Origin: Pandoraea eparura
GTDB lineage: Bacteria; Pseudomonadota; Gammaproteobacteria; Burkholderiales; Burkholderiaceae
DNA length: 64,000 nucleotides
Direction of reading: 5' to 3'
NCBI RefSeq assembly: GCF_902459725.1
Contig: NZ_CABPSH010000007.1
Coordinates: 62,001-126,000 of the forward strand
Shown: positions 1 to 8,475 of the stretch, piece by piece
How positions within the stretch are numbered: position 1 is the stretch's first letter
Layout of the letters: every line of letters starts with the position of its first letter
Notes under the pieces: model-generated
The model's input: only the letters and a program-made list of their open reading frames with translations
Told to the model about the DNA's origin: nothing
Databases searched by the model: none
Program-made: the position numbers and the translations under genes

Positions 1-159
1 CGCGGCGCTCTGGTCGGTCTGGCGGGACTGCTGCGACAGCACGGTGGAGAAGGGCAGCGCGCTGCTGCTGTCGTCGGTGTTCGACGACCCGGCGCGGTTG
101 CCCTTCACGGCTTGCAGGGCGGCGCCTGCGGAATCGGTCACGAAGCTCAGAATCGACAT
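1..159 (-). CDS. fliK: FliK N-terminus (partial), flagellar hook-length control protein
   Basis: This is the first 53 codons of a gene that runs off the left edge. The peptide starts MSILSFVTDSAGAALQAV and goes on into Ser/Gln/Thr-rich low-complexity sequence, as FliK N-termini do. It lies 19 bases after fliJ on the same strand, the normal fliF-G-H-I-J-K order. FliK is the secreted molecular ruler that sets hook length and switches export specificity through FlhB. The conserved C-terminal hook domain is outside the window, so the name rests on position and N-terminal character. Confidence 0.7.
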   Translation of the reverse strand, partial: MSILSFVTDSAGAALQAVKGNRAGSSNTDDSSSALPFSTVLSQQSRQTDQSAA

Positions 160-178
160 AATGGGCGCCTTGGGTCCT

Positions 179-631
179 TCAAATCGGGGATTCGGCACGA
201 CGGCGCAGGCTGCGCGCGGCGTACTCGTCGTTTTCCTTCTGCTCGCGACGCGCCACACGCAGCGCCGTGCGGGCCTGCTCACGCGACGCGAGCGTGCCGA
301 AGGAGTTCAGGCGGCGCTGTTGCGCCTGCCATTCGCGGCGCGCGGCCGCGAGGCGCTCGTCGGCTTGCTCGAGCAGCATGGCTTGCTGTCCGATGGCCGT
401 GTCGAGCGTATCAATGAATTGCTGGAAATTGCGCCAGTCGCAGCCCGCCATGCCCTGGATCGTTGCCGTCTGCATGCGCGTGCGGTATTCGTGACGATAC
501 TGGCGCAGTGCTTCGAGCTGACGCTCGACCTCGGCGCGCTGCGTCTGGCGCTCGCCCAGCAGGCGCGCGGCCTCGTCCACGTCCTTCTGGGCGAGTTCGA
601 TGAGCAGATTGAGGGGCAGGGTGGAATTCAT
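179..631 (-). CDS. fliJ: FliJ, flagellar export soluble component
   Basis: A 150-residue, highly charged, all-helical protein that looks like one long coiled coil (Arg/Glu/Gln-rich from about residue 20 to 140). Length and composition match FliJ, which contacts the FliI hexamer and FlhA in the cytoplasm and escorts export chaperones. I place the start at ATG 631 (MNSTLPLNLLIELAQKD); GTG and TTG codons just upstream would add a few residues. It follows fliI with 12 bases between the fliI stop and this ATG, so it is almost certainly cotranscribed and translationally coupled. Confidence 0.88.
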   Translation of the reverse strand: MNSTLPLNLLIELAQKDVDEAARLLGERQTQRAEVERQLEALRQYRHEYRTRMQTATIQGMAGCDWRNFQQFIDTLDTAIGQQAMLLEQADERLAAARREWQAQQRRLNSFGTLASREQARTALRVARREQKENDEYAARSLRRRAESPI

Positions 632-643
632 GGCCGCCACCAA

Positions 644-2407
644 TTAGTGGAACAGGCCGTGCATCTGGTGCACGGCGTCCGGATAACTGGCCCGCTCGCG
701 CATTCCCTGTTGCAGGAAGTGCTCGAGACGGGGATACAGCTCGATCGCCTGATCGAGCATCGGGTCGCTGCCCGGCGCGTACGCGCCCACATTGATGAGG
801 TCGCGGTTGCGCTGGTAGCGCGAGAGCATCTGCTTGAAGCGACGTACCTTGTCGAACTGCCCATCGTCGATGAGCGCGGCCATCGCACGGCTGATCGACT
901 GTTCGATGTCGATGGCCGGGTAATGTCCCGACTCGGCCAATTGGCGCGATAGCACGATGTGCCCGTCGAGAATGGCGCGGGCCGAATCGGCGATCGGATC
1001 CTGCTGGTCGTCGCCTTCAGTCAGCACGGTGTAGAAGGCCGTGATCGAGCCACCACCGTCCGGCCCGTTGCCGGCCCGCTCGACCAGCGCCGGGAGCTTG
1101 GCAAACACCGACGGCGGATAGCCTTTCGTGGCCGGCGGCTCGCCGATCGCCAGGGCGATCTCGCGTTGCGCCATGGCATAGCGGGTGAGCGAATCCATGA
1201 TCAGCAGCACGTCCTTGCCCTGATCGCGGAAATATTCGGCCAGCGTGGTCGCATAGGCCGCGCCCTGCAGGCGCAGCAGCGGCGAGACGTCGGCCGGCGC
1301 CGCCACGACGACGGAGCGCGCCAGGCCGTCCGGCCCGAGAATGTTTTCGATGAAGTCCTTCACTTCGCGGCCGCGCTCGCCGATCAGGCCCACGACGATG
1401 ACTTCGGCCTGCGTGAAGCGGGCCATCATGCCCAGCAGCACGCTCTTGCCGACGCCCGAGCCCGCGAAGAGACCCATGCGCTGGCCGCGTCCGACGGTGA
1501 GCAGGGCGTTGATGGCGCGCACGCCCACGTCGAGCACCGACTCAATGGGCGCGCGACCCAGCGGATTGACCGGCACCGACGCGAGCGAGGCGCTGTCGGT
1601 CATGCCCAGCGGGCCGAAATCGTCGAGTGGCCGGCCGGCGGCGTCGACTACGCGGCCGAGCAGCGCGTCGCCGACGGGCAGGCGCTTGCCGTTGTGACGT
1701 TGATTCGGCAGCGGACCGTCGGCGGCCGGTTCCATCGGGTACACACGGGCGCCCGGCAGCAGGCCGGCGACTTCCGTCTGCGGCATCAGGAACAGGCGGT
1801 CGCCGCCGAAGCCGACGACTTCCGCTTCGGCCGTGGCCGGTTCGCGCGAGGCGTCGTGCACCGGCAGCTCGATCAGGCAACCCGCGCCGACCGGCAGACG
1901 CAGACCGACGGCTTCAAGCACGAGTCCGGCTGCGCGCGTGAGGCGGCCACAGCGGCGCGTCGGTTCGACAGCATGCACGTGGGCGATGCGCTCGCGCAGG
2001 GTGTTCTGCCAGCGGCGCAGATGCGAGTCGCGGGCGATCTCGCGCGCGTCCAGGACATGCTTGGCCGCTTTCGGCGCGAGCGATTCGGTGGCAACTTCGG
2101 CGGCAACGCTCGGTTCGACGCCGTCGGGTGCCGTCTGCGCGCGGGTCGGATGCGCAGGGCCGTCGCTGTCGTGATTGGCGTGCTCGTGGTGATCGTCGGG
2201 TTGTCGCGCGCCGGCCTGCGCGATCTGCATGGCCGTATCGGGGCCCGAGCCGACGCCGGCATCGATTTCATCCCACAGGCGCACGGAGGGCTTCGTTCCG
2301 TCGTTCGCCGGGGGGGGCGTGGACGGCGTCGCGTCAACCTGCGTGTTCTCGGTGCTGGGCAGCACCGGCGCGTGCGCGGTAAGCGGGGTAAGTTCGGCGT
2401 TCACCAT
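644..2407 (-). CDS. fliI: FliI, flagellar type III export ATPase
   Basis: 587 residues. The C-terminal 430 are a canonical F1-beta-like export ATPase: P-loop [11 protein letters not shown], Walker [12 protein letters not shown], and the family signature [15 protein letters not shown]. It powers unfolding and release of export substrates at the flagellar base with FliH and FliJ. The N-terminus is unusual: about 150 residues of Pro/Thr/Asp/His-rich sequence precede the conserved start (around [13 protein letters not shown]), making it over 100 residues longer than typical FliI. The ATG at 2407 overlaps the fliH stop (ATGGTGA), which fixes the start and indicates translational coupling. Confidence 0.95.
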   Translation of the reverse strand: MVNAELTPLTAHAPVLPSTENTQVDATPSTPPPANDGTKPSVRLWDEIDAGVGSGPDTAMQIAQAGARQPDDHHEHANHDSDGPAHPTRAQTAPDGVEPSVAAEVATESLAPKAAKHVLDAREIARDSHLRRWQNTLRERIAHVHAVEPTRRCGRLTRAAGLVLEAVGLRLPVGAGCLIELPVHDASREPATAEAEVVGFGGDRLFLMPQTEVAGLLPGARVYPMEPAADGPLPNQRHNGKRLPVGDALLGRVVDAAGRPLDDFGPLGMTDSASLASVPVNPLGRAPIESVLDVGVRAINALLTVGRGQRMGLFAGSGVGKSVLLGMMARFTQAEVIVVGLIGERGREVKDFIENILGPDGLARSVVVAAPADVSPLLRLQGAAYATTLAEYFRDQGKDVLLIMDSLTRYAMAQREIALAIGEPPATKGYPPSVFAKLPALVERAGNGPDGGGSITAFYTVLTEGDDQQDPIADSARAILDGHIVLSRQLAESGHYPAIDIEQSISRAMAALIDDGQFDKVRRFKQMLSRYQRNRDLINVGAYAPGSDPMLDQAIELYPRLEHFLQQGMRERASYPDAVHQMHGLFH

Positions 2408-3060
2408 GGCAGATCCTTGCCCAACGCCGCCATGACGCGTTGCCAGCGCGTGGCGACCGTGGCGTCGACTTCGCCGCTCGCGGCTTCGGCCTTGCAGCCA
2501 CCGCGTTCGATGGTGGGGTCGGTGCGCACCGTCCAGCCCGCGGCGCGCAGCTCCGCGCCCACGTGGGCTTCGACGAGCGCGACGTCTTCCGGATGCAGCA
2601 ACAGACGCGGCGAGCCGGTGAGCGGATCGTTGGCGAGCAGGTCGCGCACGATCGGCAGCAGCGTTTCCGGGTGAATCGTGAGCGTCTGGCCGAGGGCTTG
2701 GCGCGCGATGTCGAGTGCCAGCCCGAGCAGCGGCTCGGCCACTTCGCGGTCGATGGCGTTCACGGCGTTGCCGAACCCATGTGCGATATCGGCGAGCTGT
2801 GCGGCGCGCGTGTCGACGTCGTGCTGTCCGGCGGCCTGCCCGGCGGCGTAGCCCTCGGCGTGACCGGTGGCGTAACCCTGCGCATGACCTTCGGCGCGCG
2901 CTTGCTCGCGCCACGCGGCGATCTGTTCGGCGAGCGCGGGGTCGTCGAGCGGGTTGGGCGGCAACGGTTGCGGCGGCGGCGGGGGGGGCGGCGGATCGAA
3001 CGACGCCATCTCCCAGCGCTGCCAGGCAGAGAGGCGTTCCTTCGGGATGATGGTCGACAT
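2401..3060 (-). CDS. fliH: FliH, regulator of the export ATPase
   Basis: 219 residues. A proline tract (residues 23-36, with eight consecutive Pro) is followed by the helical GxxxG-type repeat characteristic of FliH ([17 protein letters not shown]) and then a globular C-terminal domain that binds FliI. FliH dimers hold FliI to the C-ring through FliN. The gene lies 21 bases after fliG and overlaps fliI by 7 bases. Confidence 0.93.
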   Translation of the reverse strand: MSTIIPKERLSAWQRWEMASFDPPPPPPPPQPLPPNPLDDPALAEQIAAWREQARAEGHAQGYATGHAEGYAAGQAAGQHDVDTRAAQLADIAHGFGNAVNAIDREVAEPLLGLALDIARQALGQTLTIHPETLLPIVRDLLANDPLTGSPRLLLHPEDVALVEAHVGAELRAAGWTVRTDPTIERGGCKAEAASGEVDATVATRWQRVMAALGKDLPW

Positions 3061-3081
3061 ACGCGCGCGGTCCCCGGTCGG

Positions 3082-4080
3082 TTACACGTAAGCGTCTTCG
3101 CCGCGGCCGCCCACCATGATGGCGCCTTGATCGGCCAGACGGCGCACCACTTGCAGCACCTTCTTCTGTTCGGCTTCGACTTCCGAGACACGCACCGGAC
3201 CGCGCGATTCGAGATCTTCGCGCAGCAGCTCGGCCGCACGCGCGGACATGTTCTTGAAGAACTTCTCGCGCAGCTCGACCGGCGCGCCCTTGAGCGCGAT
3301 GATGAGCGACTCCGACTCGATCTCCTTGAGCAGCACCTGGATGCTGCGGTCTTCCACGTCGAGCAGGTTCTCGAACACGAACATTTCTTCGACGATCTTC
3401 GCCGCGAGGTCCGAGTCGTAGTTGCGCACGGCTTCGATGACCGACTCTTCGTGCACGCCACCGAGGTAGTTGAGAATTTCCGCCGCGGTGCGCACCCCGC
3501 CCATCGGGCTGCGCTTGATGTTCTCGCTGCCCGAGAGCAGCTTCGTCAGCACGTCGTTGAGTTCGCGCAGCGCGGCCGGTTGAATGCCGTCGAGCGTGGC
3601 GATGCGCAGCACGACGTCGTTGCGCAGACGCTCCGTGAACAGCGCGAGCACTTCCGAGGCCTGATCGCGGTCCAGGTGCACAAGAATCGTGGCGATGATC
3701 TGCGGATGCTCGTGGCGAATCAGCTCGGCGACCGCCGTGGAATCCATCCACTTCAGGCCTTCGATGCCGCTGGTGTCGCCACCTTGCAGAATACGCTCGA
3801 TCAGGCCGGCGGCCTTGTCGTTGCCCAGCGCCTTGTTCAGCACAGAGCGGATATATTCGGACGAATCGAGCGAGAGCGCCGAGTGCTGTTCGGCTTCGAG
3901 CACGAAGTCCTGCAACACATCGGCGATCTGGTCGCGCGTGACCTGCCGCAGCGAGGCCATGGCCGCGCCGAGCTTCTGTACTTCGCGCGGTGCGAGGTAC
4001 TTGAAGACCTCCGCCGCTTCGTCTTCACCCAGCGACATCAGGAGGATGGCGCTGCGTTCGAGTCCCTCAGCCGCGCTCAT
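3082..4080 (-). CDS. fliG: FliG, flagellar motor switch protein
   Basis: 332 residues, the usual FliG size. It begins [23 protein letters not shown], typical of FliG-N, which binds FliF. The middle domain carries the EHPQ-type motif ([16 protein letters not shown]). The C-terminal domain ([12 protein letters not shown] through [18 protein letters not shown]) holds the charged torque helix that meets MotA. The ATG at 4080 lies inside the fliF 3' end, overlapping by 14 bases; another start three codons upstream is possible. It forms the rotor face of the C-ring and is essential for torque and rotation switching. Confidence 0.96.
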   Translation of the reverse strand: MSAAEGLERSAILLMSLGEDEAAEVFKYLAPREVQKLGAAMASLRQVTRDQIADVLQDFVLEAEQHSALSLDSSEYIRSVLNKALGNDKAAGLIERILQGGDTSGIEGLKWMDSTAVAELIRHEHPQIIATILVHLDRDQASEVLALFTERLRNDVVLRIATLDGIQPAALRELNDVLTKLLSGSENIKRSPMGGVRTAAEILNYLGGVHEESVIEAVRNYDSDLAAKIVEEMFVFENLLDVEDRSIQVLLKEIESESLIIALKGAPVELREKFFKNMSARAAELLREDLESRGPVRVSEVEAEQKKVLQVVRRLADQGAIMVGGRGEDAYV

Positions 4081-5752
4081 CGCCACCACCCACCCATGAT
4101 TTGACTACCGTTGCCACGATCTTCGGATCCTGTCGCGCGACCTGGCGCGCGTACTGCAAATTACGCTCGTAGGCGCTGACTTCGGCCCGCTTGCCGGACT
4201 CGCCGTCGGCACCCTCGCCATCGGCCCCGTCCTCTCCCGCGGCGCCTGTCGTACCGGCCAGCGTCGGCTCGGCCGGCGGCGGCGGGGCGAGATGCTTGCG
4301 AATGGCCGGGCGGATGACGCCGAACCACAGGTAGAGGCCCACCAGTCCGATCAACACCCACTTGCCGACCTGCTTGGCCAGTTCGATGTTCTGACGCTGA
4401 CGCCACCACGGCAGGTTGGCTTCCGGGTCGGCTTCGACCGTGAACGGGCTGTTGACGATGTTGAGCGAGTCGCCGCGCTGGCTCGAGTAGCCGATGGCTT
4501 CCTTTGCCAGATTCTGTATCTGGTCGAGCTGCGCTTGCGTGAGCGCCACCATCGCGGCCTTGCCCTTCGCATCGGTGCCAGGACGATAGTTCACGACCAC
4601 GGCGGCCGACAGGCGCTTCAGGCCGCCCGTCGCTTGCTGCACGTGGCGAATGGTACGGTCGACTTCATAGTTGACCGTGGCGTCCTTGCGGTCGCTGCGC
4701 GGGCCCTGCGGGGCGCTGGCGGCGCTCGCCGCGTTGGCGGCGTTTTGCTGAGCGAACTGCTGTTGCGTCTGCGTGATCGGAGCGGTGGCCTGACCCGGCG
4801 GCTGGTTCGACAGCGCGCCGGGCACCCCGCCCGCGGGCGTGATGCCGATCTGCGAGGCTTCGCTGTTCTGCTGGCTGCGCACGGCCTGCTCGCCCGAGTT
4901 CGGCTTGTAGTTCTCTGACGTCTGTTCGACCTGGTTGAAGTCGACGTCCGCCGTCACCTGCGCATGCACGTTGCCCGGCCCGACGATCGGGTTCAGGATC
5001 GCCTCGATGCGGCGTGCGTAAGATTGTTCGAGTTCGCGGACGTACTTGAGCTGGCTGGCGTCCAGACCCAGCGCGTTGCCGCTCTGCGCCGAGAGCAGGT
5101 TGCCGTTCTGATCGAGCACCGTGACGTTCTTGACCGGCAGTTCCGGTACGCCCGACGCGACCATGTGCACGATGGCGCTGACCTGGGCGTCGTCGAGCAC
5201 GCGGCCCGGATACAGCGTGACAAGCACCGAGGCGCTCGGCTTTTGCTGCTCGCGCACGAAGACCGATGGCTTGGGAATCGCGAGATGCACGCGCGCGGCT
5301 TGCACGGCGGACAGCGATTCGACCGAGCGGGCGAGTTCGCCTTCAAGGGCGCGCTGGTAATTGACCTGTTCGGCAAACTGGCTGATGCCGAACTTCTGGT
5401 TGTCCATCAATTCGAAGCCGACCAGCCCGCCCTTGGGCAGACCCTGCGAAGCCAGACGCAGTCGCACCTCGTGCACCTGTTCGGCCGGCACCAGAATGGC
5501 ACCGCCGCCCTCGGCGAACTTGTACGGCACATTCATCTGCTGCAGCGAGGTGATGATGGCGCCGCCATCGCGATCGCCCAGGTTGCTGTACAGCACCTTG
5601 TAGTCGGGGGCGCGGCTCCACAGGAATACGGCGACCAGCAAGGCGAGGAGGGCCGCGCCGCCGATGAGCAGCGGCAGACGCTCGCGCGAGCGCAACTGCG
5701 CCAGCAGGGGCGGCTTGGCGGCGACGTCCGCCGGCTGGGTGGCGGCGTTCAT
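4067..5752 (-). CDS. fliF: FliF, MS-ring protein
   Basis: 561 residues. There is an N-terminal transmembrane segment (about 32-50), a YscJ/FliF ring-building motif domain (VLYSNLGDRDGGAIITSL), the second ring domain, an Ala/Gln-rich periplasmic insert near residue 330, a second transmembrane segment (about 462-482) and a C-terminal tail that binds FliG. It forms the membrane ring on which the motor and export gate assemble. I chose ATG 5752; a GTG four codons upstream is possible. It is the first gene of the leftward fliFGHIJK operon, divergent from fliE. Confidence 0.96.
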   Translation of the reverse strand: MNAATQPADVAAKPPLLAQLRSRERLPLLIGGAALLALLVAVFLWSRAPDYKVLYSNLGDRDGGAIITSLQQMNVPYKFAEGGGAILVPAEQVHEVRLRLASQGLPKGGLVGFELMDNQKFGISQFAEQVNYQRALEGELARSVESLSAVQAARVHLAIPKPSVFVREQQKPSASVLVTLYPGRVLDDAQVSAIVHMVASGVPELPVKNVTVLDQNGNLLSAQSGNALGLDASQLKYVRELEQSYARRIEAILNPIVGPGNVHAQVTADVDFNQVEQTSENYKPNSGEQAVRSQQNSEASQIGITPAGGVPGALSNQPPGQATAPITQTQQQFAQQNAANAASAASAPQGPRSDRKDATVNYEVDRTIRHVQQATGGLKRLSAAVVVNYRPGTDAKGKAAMVALTQAQLDQIQNLAKEAIGYSSQRGDSLNIVNSPFTVEADPEANLPWWRQRQNIELAKQVGKWVLIGLVGLYLWFGVIRPAIRKHLAPPPPAEPTLAGTTGAAGEDGADGEGADGESGKRAEVSAYERNLQYARQVARQDPKIVATVVKSWVGGGDERG

Positions 5753-6102
5753 GCGCGGCTCCACGCCAGCGGCGTTGATACGACGTTCTTCGCGGTGGAA
5801 GTGCTCACTAACATGCGACAGAATTCTCCGGGGGTACGCTTGGCATCGCGCTCACGCAAAAGGGGCGCAAAGGATTGGAAAGGTCCGTGACCGGGTGCGC
5901 ACGATGCCGATGGTCCTGATTATTCGTTGGCGAATATGGAATCGTTTTGAGGATTAGGCGGGTGTTTTGCCGCCAATTAAGGTCTTGGTGGCTTGCCAGG
6001 CGGTGGTAAGCTCCGACGTAACTGATAAAAGGCGGACAGGTGCGCGCGACGCGGTGTTGCGGCGCGGCCGGTGCCGGTCGAAGACAAGCGAGGACAAGCG
6101 TC
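5753..6102. other. Divergent fliF/fliE intergenic region
   Basis: A 350-base spacer between two divergent flagellar operons that must hold both promoters. I looked for a sigma-54 GG-N10-GC pair and a sigma-28 box on both strands and did not find a convincing one. I also see no strong inverted repeat. Confidence 0.5.
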
Positions 6103-6438
6103 ATGGCCATTCCGGGGATCGAGTCGGTATTGCAGAAGCTGGGCAGCGTGGCGTCGCAGGCGGCGGGCTCGGTGCTGGGCACGTCGAGCGCCGGCGCCGG
6201 CGCAACCTCGGCAACGGGCGGATTCGCTTCAGCGTTGGAAAACTCGCTCAAGCGCGTCTCGTCTGCGCAGAACGGCGCAGAGGCACAGGCCCGCGCGTTC
6301 GAAATGGGGGAGCCGGGCGTGGCGCTCAACGACGTGATGGTCGACCTCCAGAAAGCGAACATCGGCTTCCAGATGAGCCTGCAAGTGCGCAACAAACTCG
6401 TGTCGGCCTATACGACCGTGATGAACATGCAGGTGTGA
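6103..6438 (+). CDS. fliE: FliE, MS-ring/rod junction protein
   Basis: 111 residues. The conserved C-terminal half reads GVALNDVMVDLQKANIGFQM and ends VRNKLVSAYTTVMNMQV, which is diagnostic of FliE. The N-terminal half is Ser/Ala/Gly-rich and variable. FliE is the first rod-type protein exported and joins FliF to the proximal rod. I placed the start at ATG 6103 (MAIPGIESVLQKLG); the in-frame codons upstream look non-coding. A strong terminator follows, so fliE is monocistronic here. Confidence 0.94.
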   Translation: MAIPGIESVLQKLGSVASQAAGSVLGTSSAGAGATSATGGFASALENSLKRVSSAQNGAEAQARAFEMGEPGVALNDVMVDLQKANIGFQMSLQVRNKLVSAYTTVMNMQV

Positions 6439-6492
6439 TGCAGACGTAGGACACGGGAGGGCGCGCCAGGGCGCAACCTCCGCACCGAGCAG

Positions 6493-6518
6493 GCCCCGCC
6501 GATCAGCGGGGCTTTTTT
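6493..6518 (+). terminator. Rho-independent terminator of fliE
   Basis: A perfect 7-bp GC stem (GCCCCGC/GCGGGGC) with a 6-base loop is followed by six T residues, 54 bases after the fliE stop. Confidence 0.92.
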
Positions 6519-6571
6519 GTTGATGGCGCGGACCGTTGCGCGGCGCGCGGCGGTGACGGACAGTGATGGCC

Positions 6572-6616
6572 GATGCGGGCGATGCGGGCGATGAGGGCGA
6601 TGAAGGCGATGCGGGC
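6572..6616. repeat. Five tandem copies of a 9-bp repeat
   Basis: Units GATGCGGGC, GATGCGGGC, GATGAGGGC, GATGAAGGC and GATGCGGGC follow each other without gaps, in the spacer between the fliE terminator and the end of the convergent ATPase gene. The period is a multiple of three, but neither flanking gene reads through it. It could be a slippage-prone minisatellite or the decayed end of a coding sequence. Confidence 0.85.
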
Positions 6617-6643
6617 GGCGACCGCGGGAAGGCCGCACTCCGG

Positions 6644-7843
6644 TTACGCGGTGCCGGCGCAGACGGGGTGCGCCGGCATGATGCGCTTCAGGAACTCGTG
6701 AAAGCGCGGCACGGTGAATGCCGCGTCGTCCAACGGGGCGCTGTAGAGCATGCCCTTGCTGACCAGTTCCCGCCGAACCGGCTCGAGCGCTTCCACGGGT
6801 TTGCCGAATTCGGTGGCGACGGCGTGTAGGTCGTGCGGGCCTTCGCCCAACGCCGCCATCGCTCGCAGATAACGCTTCTCCATCGGGGTCAGCCGCTCGA
6901 AGCGTAGACGGTAGAAGTTGTTGTCCAGCGCATCGATGGCCGCCGTCGACGCAAGTCTGACGTGCTCCGACGTGATCGGGCTTTCGTGTGCGGCATTCCA
7001 CACGAGCTTTCCCCATTGCTGAAGGAAATACGGGTACGCGCCCGTGCGCTCAACGATCTCGTCGAGCGCATCCGGCGTGATGGCCACGCCGGCTTGTGCG
7101 GCGGGGACGGCGATGGCCTCGCGCGCCCCGGCGCTCGAGAGCGGTCCGATCATGGAGATCTCGAACATTCGCTCCGCGTAGGACTTGGCGTCACCGACCT
7201 GGCGGATCAGCGGCGGCAAGCCCGCGCCGATCAGAATGACGGGCAACTGGTATTGCGCGCATCGGTGAAGGGCGTAAAGCAATGCGGACAACTCCCGTTT
7301 TGGCATGCCTTGCAGTTCGTCGATGAAAATGGCGAGCACGGTTTGCGCCGACCGGGCGGCACGCCCCACCTCCACGAGCAGCGCGCAAAGATCCAGGTCG
7401 AGAATGCCGCAATCCGCCAGCCCGGGCTCGGGCGCGTAATCCAGACCGATCGCAATGCCCTCATAAGTGACTTTCAATCCGGAAACGAAGCCAGCGAGCG
7501 CGCGCAACCCGCGAACGACGGTGTCCGTCGCCGACGGTGTTCGACTCATGCGCAACAACGCGATACGTAATGCCGGGGCGATCGAGGCCGGCAGCGACTT
7601 CACTTCCGGGGCTTCGAGATGCACGGTGATCGCGCCTTGCTGTTCGGTGTCATACAGAAGCCGTTCGAGCAGCACGGTCTTGCCGACGCCGCGCAGGCCG
7701 ATCAGCAGTTGACCGTTGGCGTGGCGTCCGAGACGAAGGCGTTCGATGCAGACACGCACTTCCTCGCGAATCTCGTCGCGTCCGGACAAGGTGGGCGGCG
7801 GTGTGCCCGCGCCGGGATTGAAGGGGTTTTGAATGGCTTCCAT
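6644..7843 (-). CDS. AAA family ATPase, Orc1/Cdc6-like fold, function unknown
   Basis: 399 residues. The Walker A motif is GLRGVGKT (49-56) and Walker B is AIFIDE (171-176). A sensor-type segment (LPVILIGAGLPPLI) and a C-terminal helical/winged-helix-like part (ERLTPMEKRYLRAMAALGEG) follow. This layout matches stand-alone ATP-binding proteins of the STAND/Orc-like AAA group, which act as switches or accessory factors. No partner gene adjoins it: it lies alone between fliE and the flhB-like gene. The start is uncertain: ATG 7843 (MEAIQNPFNPG) is preferred and ATG 7882 would add 13 residues. Its role in motility is not shown by the sequence. Confidence 0.75.
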   Translation of the reverse strand: MEAIQNPFNPGAGTPPPTLSGRDEIREEVRVCIERLRLGRHANGQLLIGLRGVGKTVLLERLLYDTEQQGAITVHLEAPEVKSLPASIAPALRIALLRMSRTPSATDTVVRGLRALAGFVSGLKVTYEGIAIGLDYAPEPGLADCGILDLDLCALLVEVGRAARSAQTVLAIFIDELQGMPKRELSALLYALHRCAQYQLPVILIGAGLPPLIRQVGDAKSYAERMFEISMIGPLSSAGAREAIAVPAAQAGVAITPDALDEIVERTGAYPYFLQQWGKLVWNAAHESPITSEHVRLASTAAIDALDNNFYRLRFERLTPMEKRYLRAMAALGEGPHDLHAVATEFGKPVEALEPVRRELVSKGMLYSAPLDDAAFTVPRFHEFLKRIMPAHPVCAGTA

Positions 7844-8082
7844 GGGAGACCCGTAAGGTTGGGTTGACGAGCGAAGGCTCATGCCCGGCACGCGGTGCCG
7901 CGACACATGGAGAAAATGCTAGTGAGATCGTTTGCGCTGCGCGGATGGCAACACTTCTACCTGTCGCGAAAAGTCCGGGGAAACCTTTGCCCGCGGGCGT
8001 TCGCCGCTAGTCGACGGTCAAGGGGCAGGGCCGCAATTCGGACACTTCACGTCATTCCCGCCAGATGTGCGAAGCATGAGAC

Positions 8083-8475
8083 CTAGCGCGTGCGGTGATC
8101 GGCGGAAGGCTCGTCGGGTGCGCTGGACCGTAGCGTGGGCGCGGCAGCCGGGGCGCCGGCCGAGGACGCCGGGACAACGACGCCCGGCGGCAGCGGCGGC
8201 GGGTTGCCACCCCGTCCCGCTTCGAGCTTATAAAGCCAAGCCAGCAATTCCGCGACCGCCTGATAGAGCTGCGCCGGAATGCGCTGGTCGAGGTCGACCT
8301 GCATGAGCAGGCTCACCAGCTCCGGCGATTCGTGCACGTACAGGCCATGCTCGTGCGCGGTGCGCACGATCGTCTCGGCGAGCAGGCCGTAGCCCTTCGC
8401 CACCACGCGCGGTGCCGTGTCGTTCGCCCCGTAGGCAAGCGCGATCGCCGTGCGACGTTCCGGCGGCAGTGTCAT
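8083..8475 (-). CDS. FlhB C-terminal domain homologue (FlhX/FhlB-like)
   Basis: 130 residues matching only the cytoplasmic C-terminal domain of FlhB-type export switch proteins (RRTAIALAYGANDTAPRVVAKG, then PELVSLLMQVDLDQRIPAQLY). It has no membrane domain. The usual NPTH autocleavage site is replaced by sequence around YGANDTAP, so it should not self-cleave. Small FlhB-C proteins of this kind can partly replace FlhB-C in substrate-specificity switching. Its start overlaps the stop of the upstream FliK-like gene by 4 bases (ATGA), so the two are coupled and probably cooperate. The last 40 residues are a Pro/Ala-rich tail. Confidence 0.85.
   Translation of the reverse strand: MTLPPERRTAIALAYGANDTAPRVVAKGYGLLAETIVRTAHEHGLYVHESPELVSLLMQVDLDQRIPAQLYQAVAELLAWLYKLEAGRGGNPPPLPPGVVVPASSAGAPAAAPTLRSSAPDEPSADHRTR

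Noticed and set aside
2408-3751. An open frame extending fliI upstream to 1035 codons
   Set aside because: The extension overlaps fliH and fliG in another frame and is extremely Arg/Ala-rich; the ATG at 2407 with the ATGGTGA overlap is the natural start.
5753-6102. Sigma-54 promoter for fliF or fliE
   Set aside because: The nearest candidates have 11 or 12 bases rather than 10 between GG and GC and poor flanks, so no promoter is claimed.
8083-8475. Truncated pseudogene of flhB
   Set aside because: The reading frame is intact, it is coupled to the gene upstream, and stand-alone FlhB C-terminal homologues are a known family.
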